Shown in pieces: positions 54,637 to 63,414 of a DNA stretch of 64,000 nt; position 1 is the stretch's first letter; the number at the start of each line of letters is the position of its first letter. Source of the stretch: Adhaeribacter rhizoryzae (lineage in GTDB: Bacteria > Bacteroidota > Bacteroidia > Cytophagales > Hymenobacteraceae); contig NZ_VWSF01000015.1 in the NCBI RefSeq assembly GCF_008629685.1, positions 90,551 to 154,550 of the forward strand, read 5' to 3'. The notes below the pieces were generated by a model. That model did no database searches. It was not told where the DNA came from and saw only the letters and a program-made list of their open reading frames with translations. A program made the position numbers and the translations under genes.

Positions 54637-56064
54637 ATGGCAACCATTGAACAACTGCCACTTGTGGCAAAAAAAGAAGGTTTTAGCGCGCGCCTTAACC
54701 CGGCTGCCCCTGCTTCAAGTTTGAGATGGAGCGGGCCCGAAAAAATAGCTTTCCGGTTTTTCTTCCTCTACTTCTTCCTGCAGGCGGTGCCTTTAGACTG
54801 GAAATATTACCGCAATCTATTCTCCATTAATTGGCTGGATTTGCACTTAGGCGATATTTTAAACCTGAGCCGGTATACCCCGCAGTTTTTTGCCGGTAAC
54901 CCAACAGCCGGTTCCTGGGGCCTGAATACTTTTGCAGATTGGGGGGTTGTTTTCGCGATTGCGGTAGTGGGTGCCATTATCTGGACCATCCGGGACAAAG
55001 ACCGCCGGGAATATAACCAATTATATTATTGGCTGCGGGTGATTTTGCGTTACCGGCTGGCGGCCGGGTTGCTGGCTTATGCTTTTATTAAAATATACCC
55101 GATGCAGGCGCCCCTGCCCTCCATCAGCCACCTGAATACTTATTACGGTGATTTTACCGCCTGGAAATTATTTTCTTTAACCTTAGGCATTGTGCCGGAT
55201 TACCAATCATTTCTGGGTTTAGTGGAATTGCTGGCGGCGGTTCTGCTGCTCTTCCGGAAAACTACTTCTATTGGTGCCTTCCTGGTATTACCTTTTACCG
55301 GCAACGTGTTTATGTCGAACCTGGCTTACGAGGGCGGCGAATACGTGTACAGTTTTTACCTGGTTACCATCGCCCTGTTTCTATTCTTTTTTGATGCTAA
55401 ACGGTTGTTTTCTTTGTTAATGCTGGAGCAGCCTACTCTACCCAATTTATTTAAGCCGTTCTTCCGGGATTGGCAAAAAACTGCCCGTGTGGTACTGAAA
55501 CCAGCTTTTGTTTTCCTGTTCGTGGTTTTGTATGGCTATAAGGCGCATGCCGTTTATAATCAGGAAGGTTCTTATCATTATCCCAAAACAGCAGGTTTAC
55601 CAGGAGTTAGCGGTTTGTATAACGTAAAGGAATTCCGGCTTAACCAAAAAATTTTACCCTATTCCGCTACAGATGTTATTCGCTGGCAGGATGTGGTATT
55701 TGAAAAATGGGCTACTATCAGCGTTCGCTCCAACCGCCCAGTTCTACTGGAAACAGCTAAAACCGAAGAAATAATTAGGCCGACAGCAGCCCGGAATTTT
55801 GAGCTAGCCGAAGCCGGCGGGCGCCATTACTACGATTACCAACTGGATGCTGCCAACCAGGTTTTAACGCTGCAAAACAAGAACAAAAATTACCCTAATA
55901 AAAAATTAGTGCTGCAGTACCAACAGCCCACCGCCAACCAAATAATTTTATCGGGCTTGAACGAACAGCAAGATTCGGTTTACATCGTGCTCGAAAAACA
56001 GCCAAAAAAATACCTCCTGGAAGAGGCGGCTGGCCGGGGCCGGCGCGAAGCATTAAAGTTATAA
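54637..56064 (+). CDS. DoxX-like integral membrane protein, paralogue 1
   Basis: This 475-residue protein has four or more membrane helices in a DoxX-like core: LYYWLRVILRYRLAAGLLAY, AFIKIYPMQAPLP, GDFTAWKLFSLTLGIVPDYQ, FLGLVELLAAVLLLFRKTT and NLAYEGGEYVYSFYLV. A soluble C-terminal domain (about 310-475) has VSGLYNVKEFRLNQKILPYS and WQDVVFEKWATISVRSNRPV, probably periplasmic. DoxX proteins form part of thiosulfate:quinone oxidoreductases and related redox systems, and this context of SoxC- and SoxD-like proteins supports a redox role. The gene starts 43 bases after SusD and is followed within 44 bases by its paralogue. Family resemblance is moderate; function is inferred. Confidence 0.75.
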   Translation: MATIEQLPLVAKKEGFSARLNPAAPASSLRWSGPEKIAFRFFFLYFFLQAVPLDWKYYRNLFSINWLDLHLGDILNLSRYTPQFFAGNPTAGSWGLNTFADWGVVFAIAVVGAIIWTIRDKDRREYNQLYYWLRVILRYRLAAGLLAYAFIKIYPMQAPLPSISHLNTYYGDFTAWKLFSLTLGIVPDYQSFLGLVELLAAVLLLFRKTTSIGAFLVLPFTGNVFMSNLAYEGGEYVYSFYLVTIALFLFFFDAKRLFSLLMLEQPTLPNLFKPFFRDWQKTARVVLKPAFVFLFVVLYGYKAHAVYNQEGSYHYPKTAGLPGVSGLYNVKEFRLNQKILPYSATDVIRWQDVVFEKWATISVRSNRPVLLETAKTEEIIRPTAARNFELAEAGGRHYYDYQLDAANQVLTLQNKNKNYPNKKLVLQYQQPTANQIILSGLNEQQDSVYIVLEKQPKKYLLEEAAGRGRREALKL

Positions 56065-56107
56065 AACTGGTTTTCTGAGTTATCTAATCTTATAAAAAAG
56101 AAATTGT

Positions 56108-57736
56108 ATGTATACCCTAGAACAGAATCAGGCAACGATGGAACGGGAACCCGTAACTTCTGCGCTGGAACAACCGGCAGCTGATCGTCCGGCACCAACG
56201 CCCTGGCATCCATTTACCCGTTTTAGCTTCCGGGTAGCTTTTATCTTTTTCGTGCTCATGTCCATTCCCAACAATCCGGAATGGTACACCAACCTTTTCT
56301 CCATCGATTGGCTGCACGTACACTACCGCGATATTTACGATATTGCCCGGTTTCAGCCTAGCTTTGTCCGGGGTATACCCGGCATTCCGTCGTTGTTAGG
56401 CTACGCCGATTGGTTTGCCGCTTTAGCCATTGCCCTGGCTGGGGCCGGCATCTGGACGGCGCTGGATCGCAAAAGAGTGGAGTATAATATTTTGTATTAC
56501 TGGCTTCGGGTAATTGTTCGTTACCGGGCAGGGATTGGTATTATCGGTTTTGGCTTCACTAAATTATTCCCGGTGCAAATGCCTTATCCTTCTCTGGGTT
56601 TGCTGCACACCAATTTCGGTGATTTTACCGCCCAAAAAATTTATTGGTTATCGATTGGTATTGTACCCTGGTACCAGGTTTTTGCAGGTATTGTAGAAGT
56701 GGCCGCCGGTGCCTTGCTGTTTTACCGGCGCACTACCTTCCTTGGCGCTGTGCTGTTATTCGGCGCTTTAGGCGATATTGTTTATGTAAATTTTGCCTAC
56801 GACGGCGGGGTACATGGTTACAGCTCCTATTTTGTTTTATATGCTGCCTTCCTGATGCTGTACGATGTGCCTAGAATTTACCGCCTGCTTATTCAGGAAC
56901 GCTTAACCATTCCGGTTCATTATTACCCTTCGTTCGCCAAAGGTTGGTTAAAATACAGCCGCTATGCTTTAAAAACCGCTACGTTAGTAATATTCCTGGG
57001 CATCCTGTTTTATGCTCAATATATTAATTTCCGCTACGATCCTTACAAGCAGCCTTCTACCCCGGGCGTGGCTAAATTAAGAGGTGCTTACCAGGTTACC
57101 GAGTTCCGGTTAAATAATCAGGTAATTCCTTATAATCCGTTGGATTCCACGCGGTGGCAGGATGTGACTTTCGAAAAATGGACCAGCCTAACCTATAAAG
57201 TAAACAAAGCAACCCTGCTCGATTTATCAAACGGTGGCGGCAGCCCCATGAAAGATTTGCAGCGCACTTTTGAAGCTACCGGGGTTGCTGGTGGCCAGCG
57301 GGTGTTTCATTATTATGCCGATACCCTTAACCAAGTGCTTTATTTACAGGACAAAGTAGTCGATATGTCGGCTTTCCGGAACCAGAATGGCCGGGGCAAC
57401 CGCGCTGACCGAAACCAAAGCCCAAATAGCCAGAAAAGCCGGGTAAAACCAGCACCCGCCGATAACTGGATACCAGCAGCAGCCTTGGCCAATATAGGCG
57501 ATGAAAATACCAAAATTGATAAACGGGCCTGGTCTACCCGCCGCAACCGGGAATTTGCCGAACCTGACCGCCCCGTGAAACGCAACCGCATGGTTTTAAA
57601 ATATTCTACCCCCACTGCCAGCCGCATTATTTTACGCGGCATCGACGAAAGAAAAGACTCGGTTTTAGTGGTACTGGATAAAGTAGACCGAGAATATACC
57701 TTGTCGGAAAGCACCTTAGTTGCCGGGCAGTATTAA
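56108..57736 (+). CDS. DoxX-like integral membrane protein, paralogue 2
   Basis: This 542-residue protein is a tandem duplicate of the preceding one with the same order of helices and soluble domain: LYYWLRVIVRYRAGIGIIGF, then FTKLFPVQMPYPS, GDFTAQKIYWLSIGIVPWYQ, NFAYDGGVHGYSSYFVL, and VTEFRLNNQVIPYN in the C-terminal part. It differs by a low-complexity, polar, basic insertion near 415-495 (QNGRGNRADRNQSPNSQKSR) inside the soluble domain. Both proteins end similarly (ILRGIDERKDSVLVVLDK against ILSGLNEQQDSVYIVLEK). The pair may form a heteromeric membrane complex. The start ATG at 56108 is chosen; an ATG at codon 11 is possible. The duplicate origin is clear; the function is inferred. Confidence 0.75.
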   Translation: MYTLEQNQATMEREPVTSALEQPAADRPAPTPWHPFTRFSFRVAFIFFVLMSIPNNPEWYTNLFSIDWLHVHYRDIYDIARFQPSFVRGIPGIPSLLGYADWFAALAIALAGAGIWTALDRKRVEYNILYYWLRVIVRYRAGIGIIGFGFTKLFPVQMPYPSLGLLHTNFGDFTAQKIYWLSIGIVPWYQVFAGIVEVAAGALLFYRRTTFLGAVLLFGALGDIVYVNFAYDGGVHGYSSYFVLYAAFLMLYDVPRIYRLLIQERLTIPVHYYPSFAKGWLKYSRYALKTATLVIFLGILFYAQYINFRYDPYKQPSTPGVAKLRGAYQVTEFRLNNQVIPYNPLDSTRWQDVTFEKWTSLTYKVNKATLLDLSNGGGSPMKDLQRTFEATGVAGGQRVFHYYADTLNQVLYLQDKVVDMSAFRNQNGRGNRADRNQSPNSQKSRVKPAPADNWIPAAALANIGDENTKIDKRAWSTRRNREFAEPDRPVKRNRMVLKYSTPTASRIILRGIDERKDSVLVVLDKVDREYTLSESTLVAGQY

Positions 57737-57781
57737 TTAAAATATTCACTGTTATACAATAGGTTTAAGTAATCCAACTCA

Positions 57782-57836
57782 GTCATTCAGGAGGAACCTA
57801 TTTGGTTACTTGCCAAATAGGTTCCTCCTGAATGAC
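57782..57836. repeat. Perfect 24-bp inverted repeat (55-bp palindrome family, copy 3)
   Basis: The left arm at 57782-57805 (GTCATTCAGGAGGAACCTAT plus TTGG) matches the right arm at 57813-57836 exactly around a 7-base loop. Compared with copy 2 it carries a base change in one arm and the compensating change in the other (AAACTA/TAGTTT against AACCTA/TAGGTT), and its loop is in the opposite orientation. It separates the DoxX-like pair from the oxidoreductase gene. Confidence 0.9.
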
Positions 57837-57910
57837 AGGGATGGGTTCCTTAGACCAACTAACAAACTGTACACAAGGAAATATCACCTAACACCAGTAA
57901 ATAATTAAAG

Positions 57911-59383
57911 ATGACCAAGAAAGATTTTGATGCAATAGTAGTTGGTTCCGGACCAAACGGTTTAGCGGCGGCTATTCGGTTGCAACAAGCCGGGCTCTCG
58001 GTATTGCTGGTGGAAGGTAAAAATACCATTGGTGGGGGCATGCGGTCGCAGGAACTGACGCTACCGGGCTTTGTGCACGATGTATGCTCCGCCATTCATC
58101 CCATGGCAGCGGGCTCCCCTTTTCTAAGCCAGTTGCCGCTAAAAGACTACGGCTTAGAATTTATTTACCCCGATACTGCAGCGGCTCACCCCTTCGATAA
58201 CGGAACCGCCGCGGTATTAAAAAAATCCATAGAAAAAACAGCCGGCTTACTGGGCGACGATCAAGAAACCTACTTAAGTCTGCTGAAACCCGTGGTTCGG
58301 GAATGGCCAAATTTAGCCGCTGATATTCTGGGGCCTTTACCCATTCCGAAACACCCTTTAACCATGGCTGCATTTGGAATGAAAGCCATGTTGCCGTCTA
58401 CCTTGCTGGCGAAGCGTTTCCGAACCACCGAAGCGCGCGGACTCTGGGCCGGGATGGCGGCGCACAATATTCAGCCCTTAACCAATATGGCTACATCGGC
58501 CATTGGTTTAGTATTAATGGCGGTGGGGCATTTACGGGGCTGGCCCATCCCAAAAGGCGGTTCCCAACAAATGGCAAATGCCTTGGCGGCTTACTTCCAG
58601 GCGCTCGGGGGTAAAATTGAAACGGATTATTATGTAAAGTCTTTAGAACAGTTGCCTTCGTCGCACGCGGTTTTGCTGGATGTAACGCCCCGGCAATTAC
58701 TCGAAATAGCTGGTTACCGGTTTTCGGCTATTTACAAATGGCAACTCGAACGCTACCGCTACGGCATGGGCGTTTTTAAAATTGATTGGGCATTAGATGC
58801 GCCCATTCCTTTTTCCGCGCCCGAAGCCCGGCAGGCGGGCACCCTGCACCTCGGGAACACACTGGAGGAGATTGTAACAACCGAAGCCCAAAGTGCCAAA
58901 GGCCAACACCCCGAAAAACCTTTTGTTTTGCTGGCGCAACCCAGCCTTTTTGATGCGACGCGGGCGCCGGCCGGGAAGCATACTGCCTGGGCGTATTGCC
59001 ACGTACCCAACGGCTCGCAACAAGACCGCACCGCCGCCATCGAACAACAAGTAGAAAGATTTGCGCCCGGTTTCCGGGAGCGGATTTTAGCAAGGCACGT
59101 GATGAATACGGCGCAAATGGAAGCTTACAACCCCAACTACATAGGCGGCGATATTAACGGCGGCATCATAGACCTTGCGCAATTATATACCCGCCCGGCG
59201 TTGCGGCTTTCTCCCTACCGGACCTCGGCCAAAGGCATATACGTTTGCTCTTCTTCCACCCCGCCCGGTGGCGGCGTACACGGCATGTGCGGCTACCATG
59301 CGGCCCAGCGGGCTTTAAAAGATATTTTTAATATTTCGGGAGAGGCGTTCCGGAGCGTTCCCAAGGTTGCCTTGGCTAGTTAG
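57911..59383 (+). CDS. FAD-dependent oxidoreductase, phytoene desaturase-like
   Basis: This 490-residue protein has an N-terminal Rossmann FAD-binding motif DAIVVGSGPNGLAAAIRLQQ then GLSVLLVEGKNTIGGGMRS. The middle part is substrate domain and the end has VCSSSTPPGGGVHGMCGYHA, the usual second FAD contact of the amine-oxidase/phytoene-desaturase fold. No signal peptide is seen. Enzymes of this group oxidise carotenoids, amines or related compounds; its partner substrate is unknown. Its place between the DoxX-like pair and the cytochrome c/SoxC genes suggests a link to that system, but a palindromic repeat precedes it, so it may start a second transcript. The fold is certain; the reaction is not. 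Confidence 0.88.
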   Translation: MTKKDFDAIVVGSGPNGLAAAIRLQQAGLSVLLVEGKNTIGGGMRSQELTLPGFVHDVCSAIHPMAAGSPFLSQLPLKDYGLEFIYPDTAAAHPFDNGTAAVLKKSIEKTAGLLGDDQETYLSLLKPVVREWPNLAADILGPLPIPKHPLTMAAFGMKAMLPSTLLAKRFRTTEARGLWAGMAAHNIQPLTNMATSAIGLVLMAVGHLRGWPIPKGGSQQMANALAAYFQALGGKIETDYYVKSLEQLPSSHAVLLDVTPRQLLEIAGYRFSAIYKWQLERYRYGMGVFKIDWALDAPIPFSAPEARQAGTLHLGNTLEEIVTTEAQSAKGQHPEKPFVLLAQPSLFDATRAPAGKHTAWAYCHVPNGSQQDRTAAIEQQVERFAPGFRERILARHVMNTAQMEAYNPNYIGGDINGGIIDLAQLYTRPALRLSPYRTSAKGIYVCSSSTPPGGGVHGMCGYHAAQRALKDIFNISGEAFRSVPKVALAS

Positions 59384-59436
59384 TATTTCTAAATAATTTT
59401 AGTTAAAAATATATAATCGCTTAAAGCATTTAGAGG

Positions 59437-60099
59437 ATGCGCCAAACAATATTTCAGTACGCCATAACTGCTATTAGCAAATGGCTATTAGTACTGGCCG
59501 TAATATTTGCTGCCTGTACCCGAACCAATATTCATAACCAGGCTACCGGGTTAACTTCTGCTGTTGAAGCTAAATATTCATCTCATTCATCTACAATTGC
59601 TGATACTACGCATTGGCCGCCAACTTTTGGTTTTGGCAAGCTGGCCACAACCCAGGAATTAGCAACCTTGGATATTGATATACGGCCTGATGGGCAAGGC
59701 TTACCGGCTGGCTCGGGAACAGTAACGGCGGGCAAGGCTATCTACGCGAGTAAATGCGCGGCTTGCCACGGGAAAACCGGCGTGGAAGGGCCAAATAATC
59801 GCTTGGTTGAAACGGCAGCGGAGAGAACTGAAAATTATAAAACGAAGGAAAAAACAATTGGCAATTACTGGCCTTACGCCACCACTTTGTTCGATTATAT
59901 CCGCCGGGCCATGCCTTTTAACGCGCCGGGCTCTTTAACCAACGATGAAGTGTATGCCTTAACCGCTTTCTTATTGCACGCCAATAATATTATAGCACCG
60001 GATGCTAAAATAAATGCTCAAACATTACCCCAAATAATAATGCCCGCCCGGCAATATTTTGTAACCGACGACCGAAAAGGCGGACCGGAGGTTCGTTAA
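59437..60099 (+). CDS. Monohaem cytochrome c lipoprotein (SoxD/sulfite-dehydrogenase-like)
   Basis: This 220-residue lipoprotein has a signal peptide ending IFAAC (Cys27). One haem c is bound by C107-A-A-C110-H111. The region around YWPYATTLFDYIRRAMPFNA and SLTNDEVYALTAFLLHANN, ending at IIMPARQYFVT, matches the electron-acceptor cytochrome that partners SoxC-type sulfite dehydrogenases. The Met in RRAMPF is a plausible sixth ligand. It stands 22 bases before the SoxC-like gene, so the two should be co-expressed and form an electron-transfer pair from sulfite to the respiratory chain. It ends within the same unit as SoxC. The call is secure for cytochrome c and strong for the SoxD-like role. 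Confidence 0.88.
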   Translation: MRQTIFQYAITAISKWLLVLAVIFAACTRTNIHNQATGLTSAVEAKYSSHSSTIADTTHWPPTFGFGKLATTQELATLDIDIRPDGQGLPAGSGTVTAGKAIYASKCAACHGKTGVEGPNNRLVETAAERTENYKTKEKTIGNYWPYATTLFDYIRRAMPFNAPGSLTNDEVYALTAFLLHANNIIAPDAKINAQTLPQIIMPARQYFVTDDRKGGPEVR

Positions 60100-60121
60100 A
60101 TAATTATTAAAAATACACCAC

Positions 60122-61396
60122 ATGAACCTGCCTGTAGATAAAAATAATACAATAAAGGATAAAGCTGAAATATCTTTCCAGCAACCATTCAGTCGGCGGA
60201 AACTGTTGGGTGGAGCCGCCACGGCCGCGGTGGTGCTGGTGCAAACGGCTATCGGCAAAACCGTGCAGGCAGCCATTCCGGAGGGAGCTTTTATTCATGA
60301 TGATCCAACTAAAAAACCCGGACCATTGCCGAGCCTCTTAGGTTCGCGTTCTCAGTTCGAGAAACCGGTGCGCCTACCCTCCGACACCTCTTCGCGTACC
60401 CCGCTGCAAGATTTGTACAGCACCCTAACGCCCGCCGATTTGCATTACGAAAGGCACCACGCTGGTGTACCTACCATTAACCCCGAGGCATACGAATTAT
60501 ACATTCACGGGCTGGTAGAAAAGTCCATGAAATTTACCTTAGCTGATTTAAAGCGCTTTCCGGCGTTTTCCCGCATTTGCTTTCTCGAATGCTCCGGTAA
60601 TTACCGTAGTAAAGCCGATGGAAAGATTACCCCCCAGGGCATTGCCGGCTTAACCAGCCAGAGCGAATGGACGGGCGTTATGCTCTCGACATTGTTTCGG
60701 GAAGTAGGCGTTAAACCCAAGGCTACCTGGTTCCTGGCCGAAGGTTCGGATGCCGCCGTCATGACCCGCAGCATCCCGGTGGCTAAAGGCTGGCACGATG
60801 CCATGATTGCTTATGCCCAAAACGGCGAAGCCATTCGCCCGGAACAAGGCTATCCGGCCCGTTTGTTTCTGCCCGGTTGGGAAGGAAATACGAGCGTGAA
60901 GTGGCTGCGTCGCCTGGAGTTATCAGATGCGCCTTTCATGACCCGCGAAGAAACTTCGAAATATACCGAACCAATTAAAGACGGTAAAATCCGGCAGTTC
61001 AGCTTCGACATGGATGCCCGGTCTATTATTACTTTCCCGGCGTACCCGGTGCAGCTAGAAAAAGGCTGGATTGAAATAAGGGGCATTGCCTGGAGCGGCC
61101 GGGGCAAAATATCAAAAGTAGAAGTAAGTACCGATGCCGGAAAAACCTGGCAGGTAGCGCGGCTACAAGAACCCGTTCTGGATAAAGCGCACACTTACTT
61201 CCGGCATTTATGGCAGTGGAACGGCAACGAAACCGAAATTATGAGCCGGGCGCTGGATGAAACCGGCTACCGGCAGCCCACCATGAGCCAGTTGCTGGCG
61301 GCCCGGGGGGAGAGCACGGGCGGGTACCACCTAAACCCTATCACTACCTGGCTGGTAAAACAAGATGGTCAGGTTTTAAATAAACCCGACCGGTAA
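60122..61396 (+). CDS. soxC: SoxC-like molybdopterin sulfite dehydrogenase
   Basis: This 424-residue enzyme should oxidise sulfite or bound sulfane sulfur in the periplasm using molybdenum cofactor. The N-terminus carries a Tat twin-arginine signal (FSRRKLLGG, R25-R26) and a hydrophobic stretch, so it is exported folded. The oxidoreductase Mo-binding domain contains ICFLECSGNYRSK with the likely Mo-ligand Cys157, and SEWTGVMLSTLFREVGV, ARLFLPGWEGNTSVKWLRRL and TPASYP-like pieces. A C-terminal Mo-co dimerisation domain has RGIAWSGRGKISKVEVSTDA and FRHLWQWNGNETEIMSRALD. Length and both domains match SoxC and relatives. The cytochrome gene lies 22 bases upstream. Assignment to the SoxC group is strong; the physiological substrate in a Bacteroidota is inferred. 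Confidence 0.92.
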   Translation: MNLPVDKNNTIKDKAEISFQQPFSRRKLLGGAATAAVVLVQTAIGKTVQAAIPEGAFIHDDPTKKPGPLPSLLGSRSQFEKPVRLPSDTSSRTPLQDLYSTLTPADLHYERHHAGVPTINPEAYELYIHGLVEKSMKFTLADLKRFPAFSRICFLECSGNYRSKADGKITPQGIAGLTSQSEWTGVMLSTLFREVGVKPKATWFLAEGSDAAVMTRSIPVAKGWHDAMIAYAQNGEAIRPEQGYPARLFLPGWEGNTSVKWLRRLELSDAPFMTREETSKYTEPIKDGKIRQFSFDMDARSIITFPAYPVQLEKGWIEIRGIAWSGRGKISKVEVSTDAGKTWQVARLQEPVLDKAHTYFRHLWQWNGNETEIMSRALDETGYRQPTMSQLLAARGESTGGYHLNPITTWLVKQDGQVLNKPDR

Positions 61397-61433
61397 GAAC
61401 ACTTACCTAAATATTAGCTTTGGTTTATGGAGG

Positions 61434-62162
61434 ATGATTAATATGCAATTAGATATTTTGGTTTTTGCCGCGCACCCCGACGACGCGGAAGTAGGTTGCG
61501 GCGGCACCATCTTAAAACAAGTTGCTTTAGGAAATAAAGTAGGCATTGTAGACCTAACCCGGGGCGAATTGGGCACACGCGGCTCCGCCGAAATCCGGGC
61601 CCAGGAAGCTATGGAAGCCAAGCGCATAATGGGGCTGGTGGTACGGGAAAATTTAGGGATGCGGGACTGCTTTTTTAGCATCGACGAAAGCCATACCATG
61701 CAGATAATAAAAACCATTCGAAAATACCGGCCCCGCATTGTATTAACCAATGCGCCGCACGACCGCCACCCGGACCACGGCCGGGCTTGTGAGTTAGTAA
61801 CCAATGCGGCTTTTATTTCGGGGCTGCCGCAAATTAAAACCGAACTGGACGAAGAACCCCAGTTAGCCTGGCGGCCGGAGTTGGTTTTACAATACATTCA
61901 AAACACCTATATAAAGCCCGATATTCTGGTAGATATCACGCATTTTTGGGTAAAGAAAATAGCCTGTATCCAGGCTTATAAAAGTCAGTTTTACCACCCC
62001 GATTCTACGGAGCCGGCGGTAACCTATATTTCTTCGCCTGATTTTTTCCTGATTCACGAAGGCCGCTCGCGGGAGTTTGGCAAATATATTAATGCGCCTT
62101 TTGCCGAAGGATTTACTTGCCAGCGCTTCCTGGGCGTAGATAATTTACAGCACTTACGGTAA
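61434..62162 (+). CDS. bshB1: Bacillithiol biosynthesis deacetylase (BshB1-like)
   Basis: This 242-residue cytosolic LmbE/PIG-L-family zinc deacetylase should remove the acetyl group from GlcNAc-malate in the second step of bacillithiol synthesis. The metal motif is FAAHPDDAEVGCGGT (H14, D17) with a second histidine set in NAPHDRHPDHGRACE. LDLTRGELGTRGS-type sequence (here VDLTRGELGTRGSAEI) and YYQNTYIKPDILVDITHFW-like late motifs are typical of BshB1. Bacillithiol is the main low-molecular-weight thiol in many Bacteroidota, so its gene next to sulfur oxidation genes fits cysteine and thiol economy. It starts 37 bases after SoxC; co-transcription is likely. An ATG at codon 4 is an alternative start. 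The call is strong. Confidence 0.9.
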   Translation: MINMQLDILVFAAHPDDAEVGCGGTILKQVALGNKVGIVDLTRGELGTRGSAEIRAQEAMEAKRIMGLVVRENLGMRDCFFSIDESHTMQIIKTIRKYRPRIVLTNAPHDRHPDHGRACELVTNAAFISGLPQIKTELDEEPQLAWRPELVLQYIQNTYIKPDILVDITHFWVKKIACIQAYKSQFYHPDSTEPAVTYISSPDFFLIHEGRSREFGKYINAPFAEGFTCQRFLGVDNLQHLR

Positions 62163-62529
62163 TATTTTGCAGCATTTAAATAAGCTTTACTTAAACCTAT
62201 TAAACACACTAAAAAATTAAAAGAAGCTGTTTAGTATTTCTGTTTCGCGCAGCTACTGGGGCCATCGGTGGTGTTATCACCGCCAATCCTAAGGCGGCTG
62301 CCTGACTACTTGCTGGTGCCTTTCTTCCAACTCTAAGAATAAGCCACCAAGCTTAGCTTTTTATTATTTTTAATTTCTAAATACCTTCAGTAAGCTTGAA
62401 TAATTTTTTCCTAACCGGCTTTTGCTTAACATTGCCCAACTTTTTTCGTAGCACTCTTTCTAACTAAATTTATAAAGACCGTGCTATGCAACTGCGGTAA
62501 ATAATTATTAAAATATATTCTTAAAGCAA
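62163..62529. other. Intergenic region, nothing recognised
   Basis: About 370 AT-rich bases between bshB1 and the aldo/keto reductase. It likely holds a promoter for the latter, which I cannot place. Confidence 0.4.
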
Positions 62530-63414
62530 ATGCAAAAAGTTTACTTAAGCGACGCGGGCCCGAAAGTATCTCCGGCCATTTATAGCTTTCACCGCTGGGA
62601 CGATGAAGCGACTCATTCGGCCACTAACATGGAAACCATTGTTAATTTATGCCTGGAACTAGGAATAAACACCTTCGACCATGCAGATATTTATGGTTCT
62701 TACCAGGCCGAAGAATTATTTGGACAGGTACTAAACCAGAAATCTTTTAAAAGAGAAGATATTGTGCTCTTTACGAAATGCGGCTTACGCTTACCACATG
62801 CCAGCCAGCCGGAGGTGCGGCTTAAACATGTAGATACTTCCCGCAAGCATATTCTAAACAGCATCGATAATTCGCTGCGTAAACTTAAAACCGATTACAT
62901 TGATGTATTTCTTTTAAATTGTTTAGACCCGATTGCCAATTTAGAAGAAACAGCCATGACCTTGAAACAGTTAAAAGATTCGGGTAAGATAAAAAATATT
63001 GGCATTGCCAACTTTTCGGTTTTTCAGCACCAATTATTAGCCTCTTTATTGCAACTACCCATTGCAACCAACCACATAGAATTAAATTTATTAAATACGG
63101 CTGCTTTAGATAACGGCCAGATAGATTATATTAAGCAACGCTATATGCGTCCCATTGCTTCCGGACCTTTGGCCGATGGTCGGATTGCCACCGGAACCGA
63201 CGAACAAGCCACCCGGTTACGCCATAAATTAACAAATATTGCGGCTAAATATAACGTAGATCTGGAAACCATAGCAGTGGCCTGGATTATTAAACTGGGA
63301 GCGCTGCCGTTACTAGGAACCCGCGATGCCCAACGCCTACGCAACGCCGTTAATGCTTTTGATATTGATCTGGATAACCAGGATTGGTATGAATTATGGG
63401 AAGCAAATAATTAA
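62530..63414 (+). CDS. Aldo/keto reductase-family protein with catalytic His replaced by Asn
   Basis: This 294-residue cytosolic TIM-barrel protein belongs to the NAD(P)H-dependent aldo/keto reductases. Family features are GINTFDHADIYGSYQAEELFG, FTKCGLR, SIDNSLRKLKTDYIDVFLLN, KDSGKIKNIGIANFS and late QRLRNAVNAFDIDLD. The catalytic tetrad is D50, Y55, K83 and, normally, His in LLHxxDP. Here that place is N130 in FLLNCLDP, so one of four catalytic residues has changed. The Tyr and Lys remain, so reduced activity or altered reaction (as known for AKRs with His to Glu) is possible. It is transcribed alone on the plus strand after a 370-base gap. Family certain; activity uncertain. Confidence 0.88.
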   Translation: MQKVYLSDAGPKVSPAIYSFHRWDDEATHSATNMETIVNLCLELGINTFDHADIYGSYQAEELFGQVLNQKSFKREDIVLFTKCGLRLPHASQPEVRLKHVDTSRKHILNSIDNSLRKLKTDYIDVFLLNCLDPIANLEETAMTLKQLKDSGKIKNIGIANFSVFQHQLLASLLQLPIATNHIELNLLNTAALDNGQIDYIKQRYMRPIASGPLADGRIATGTDEQATRLRHKLTNIAAKYNVDLETIAVAWIIKLGALPLLGTRDAQRLRNAVNAFDIDLDNQDWYELWEANN

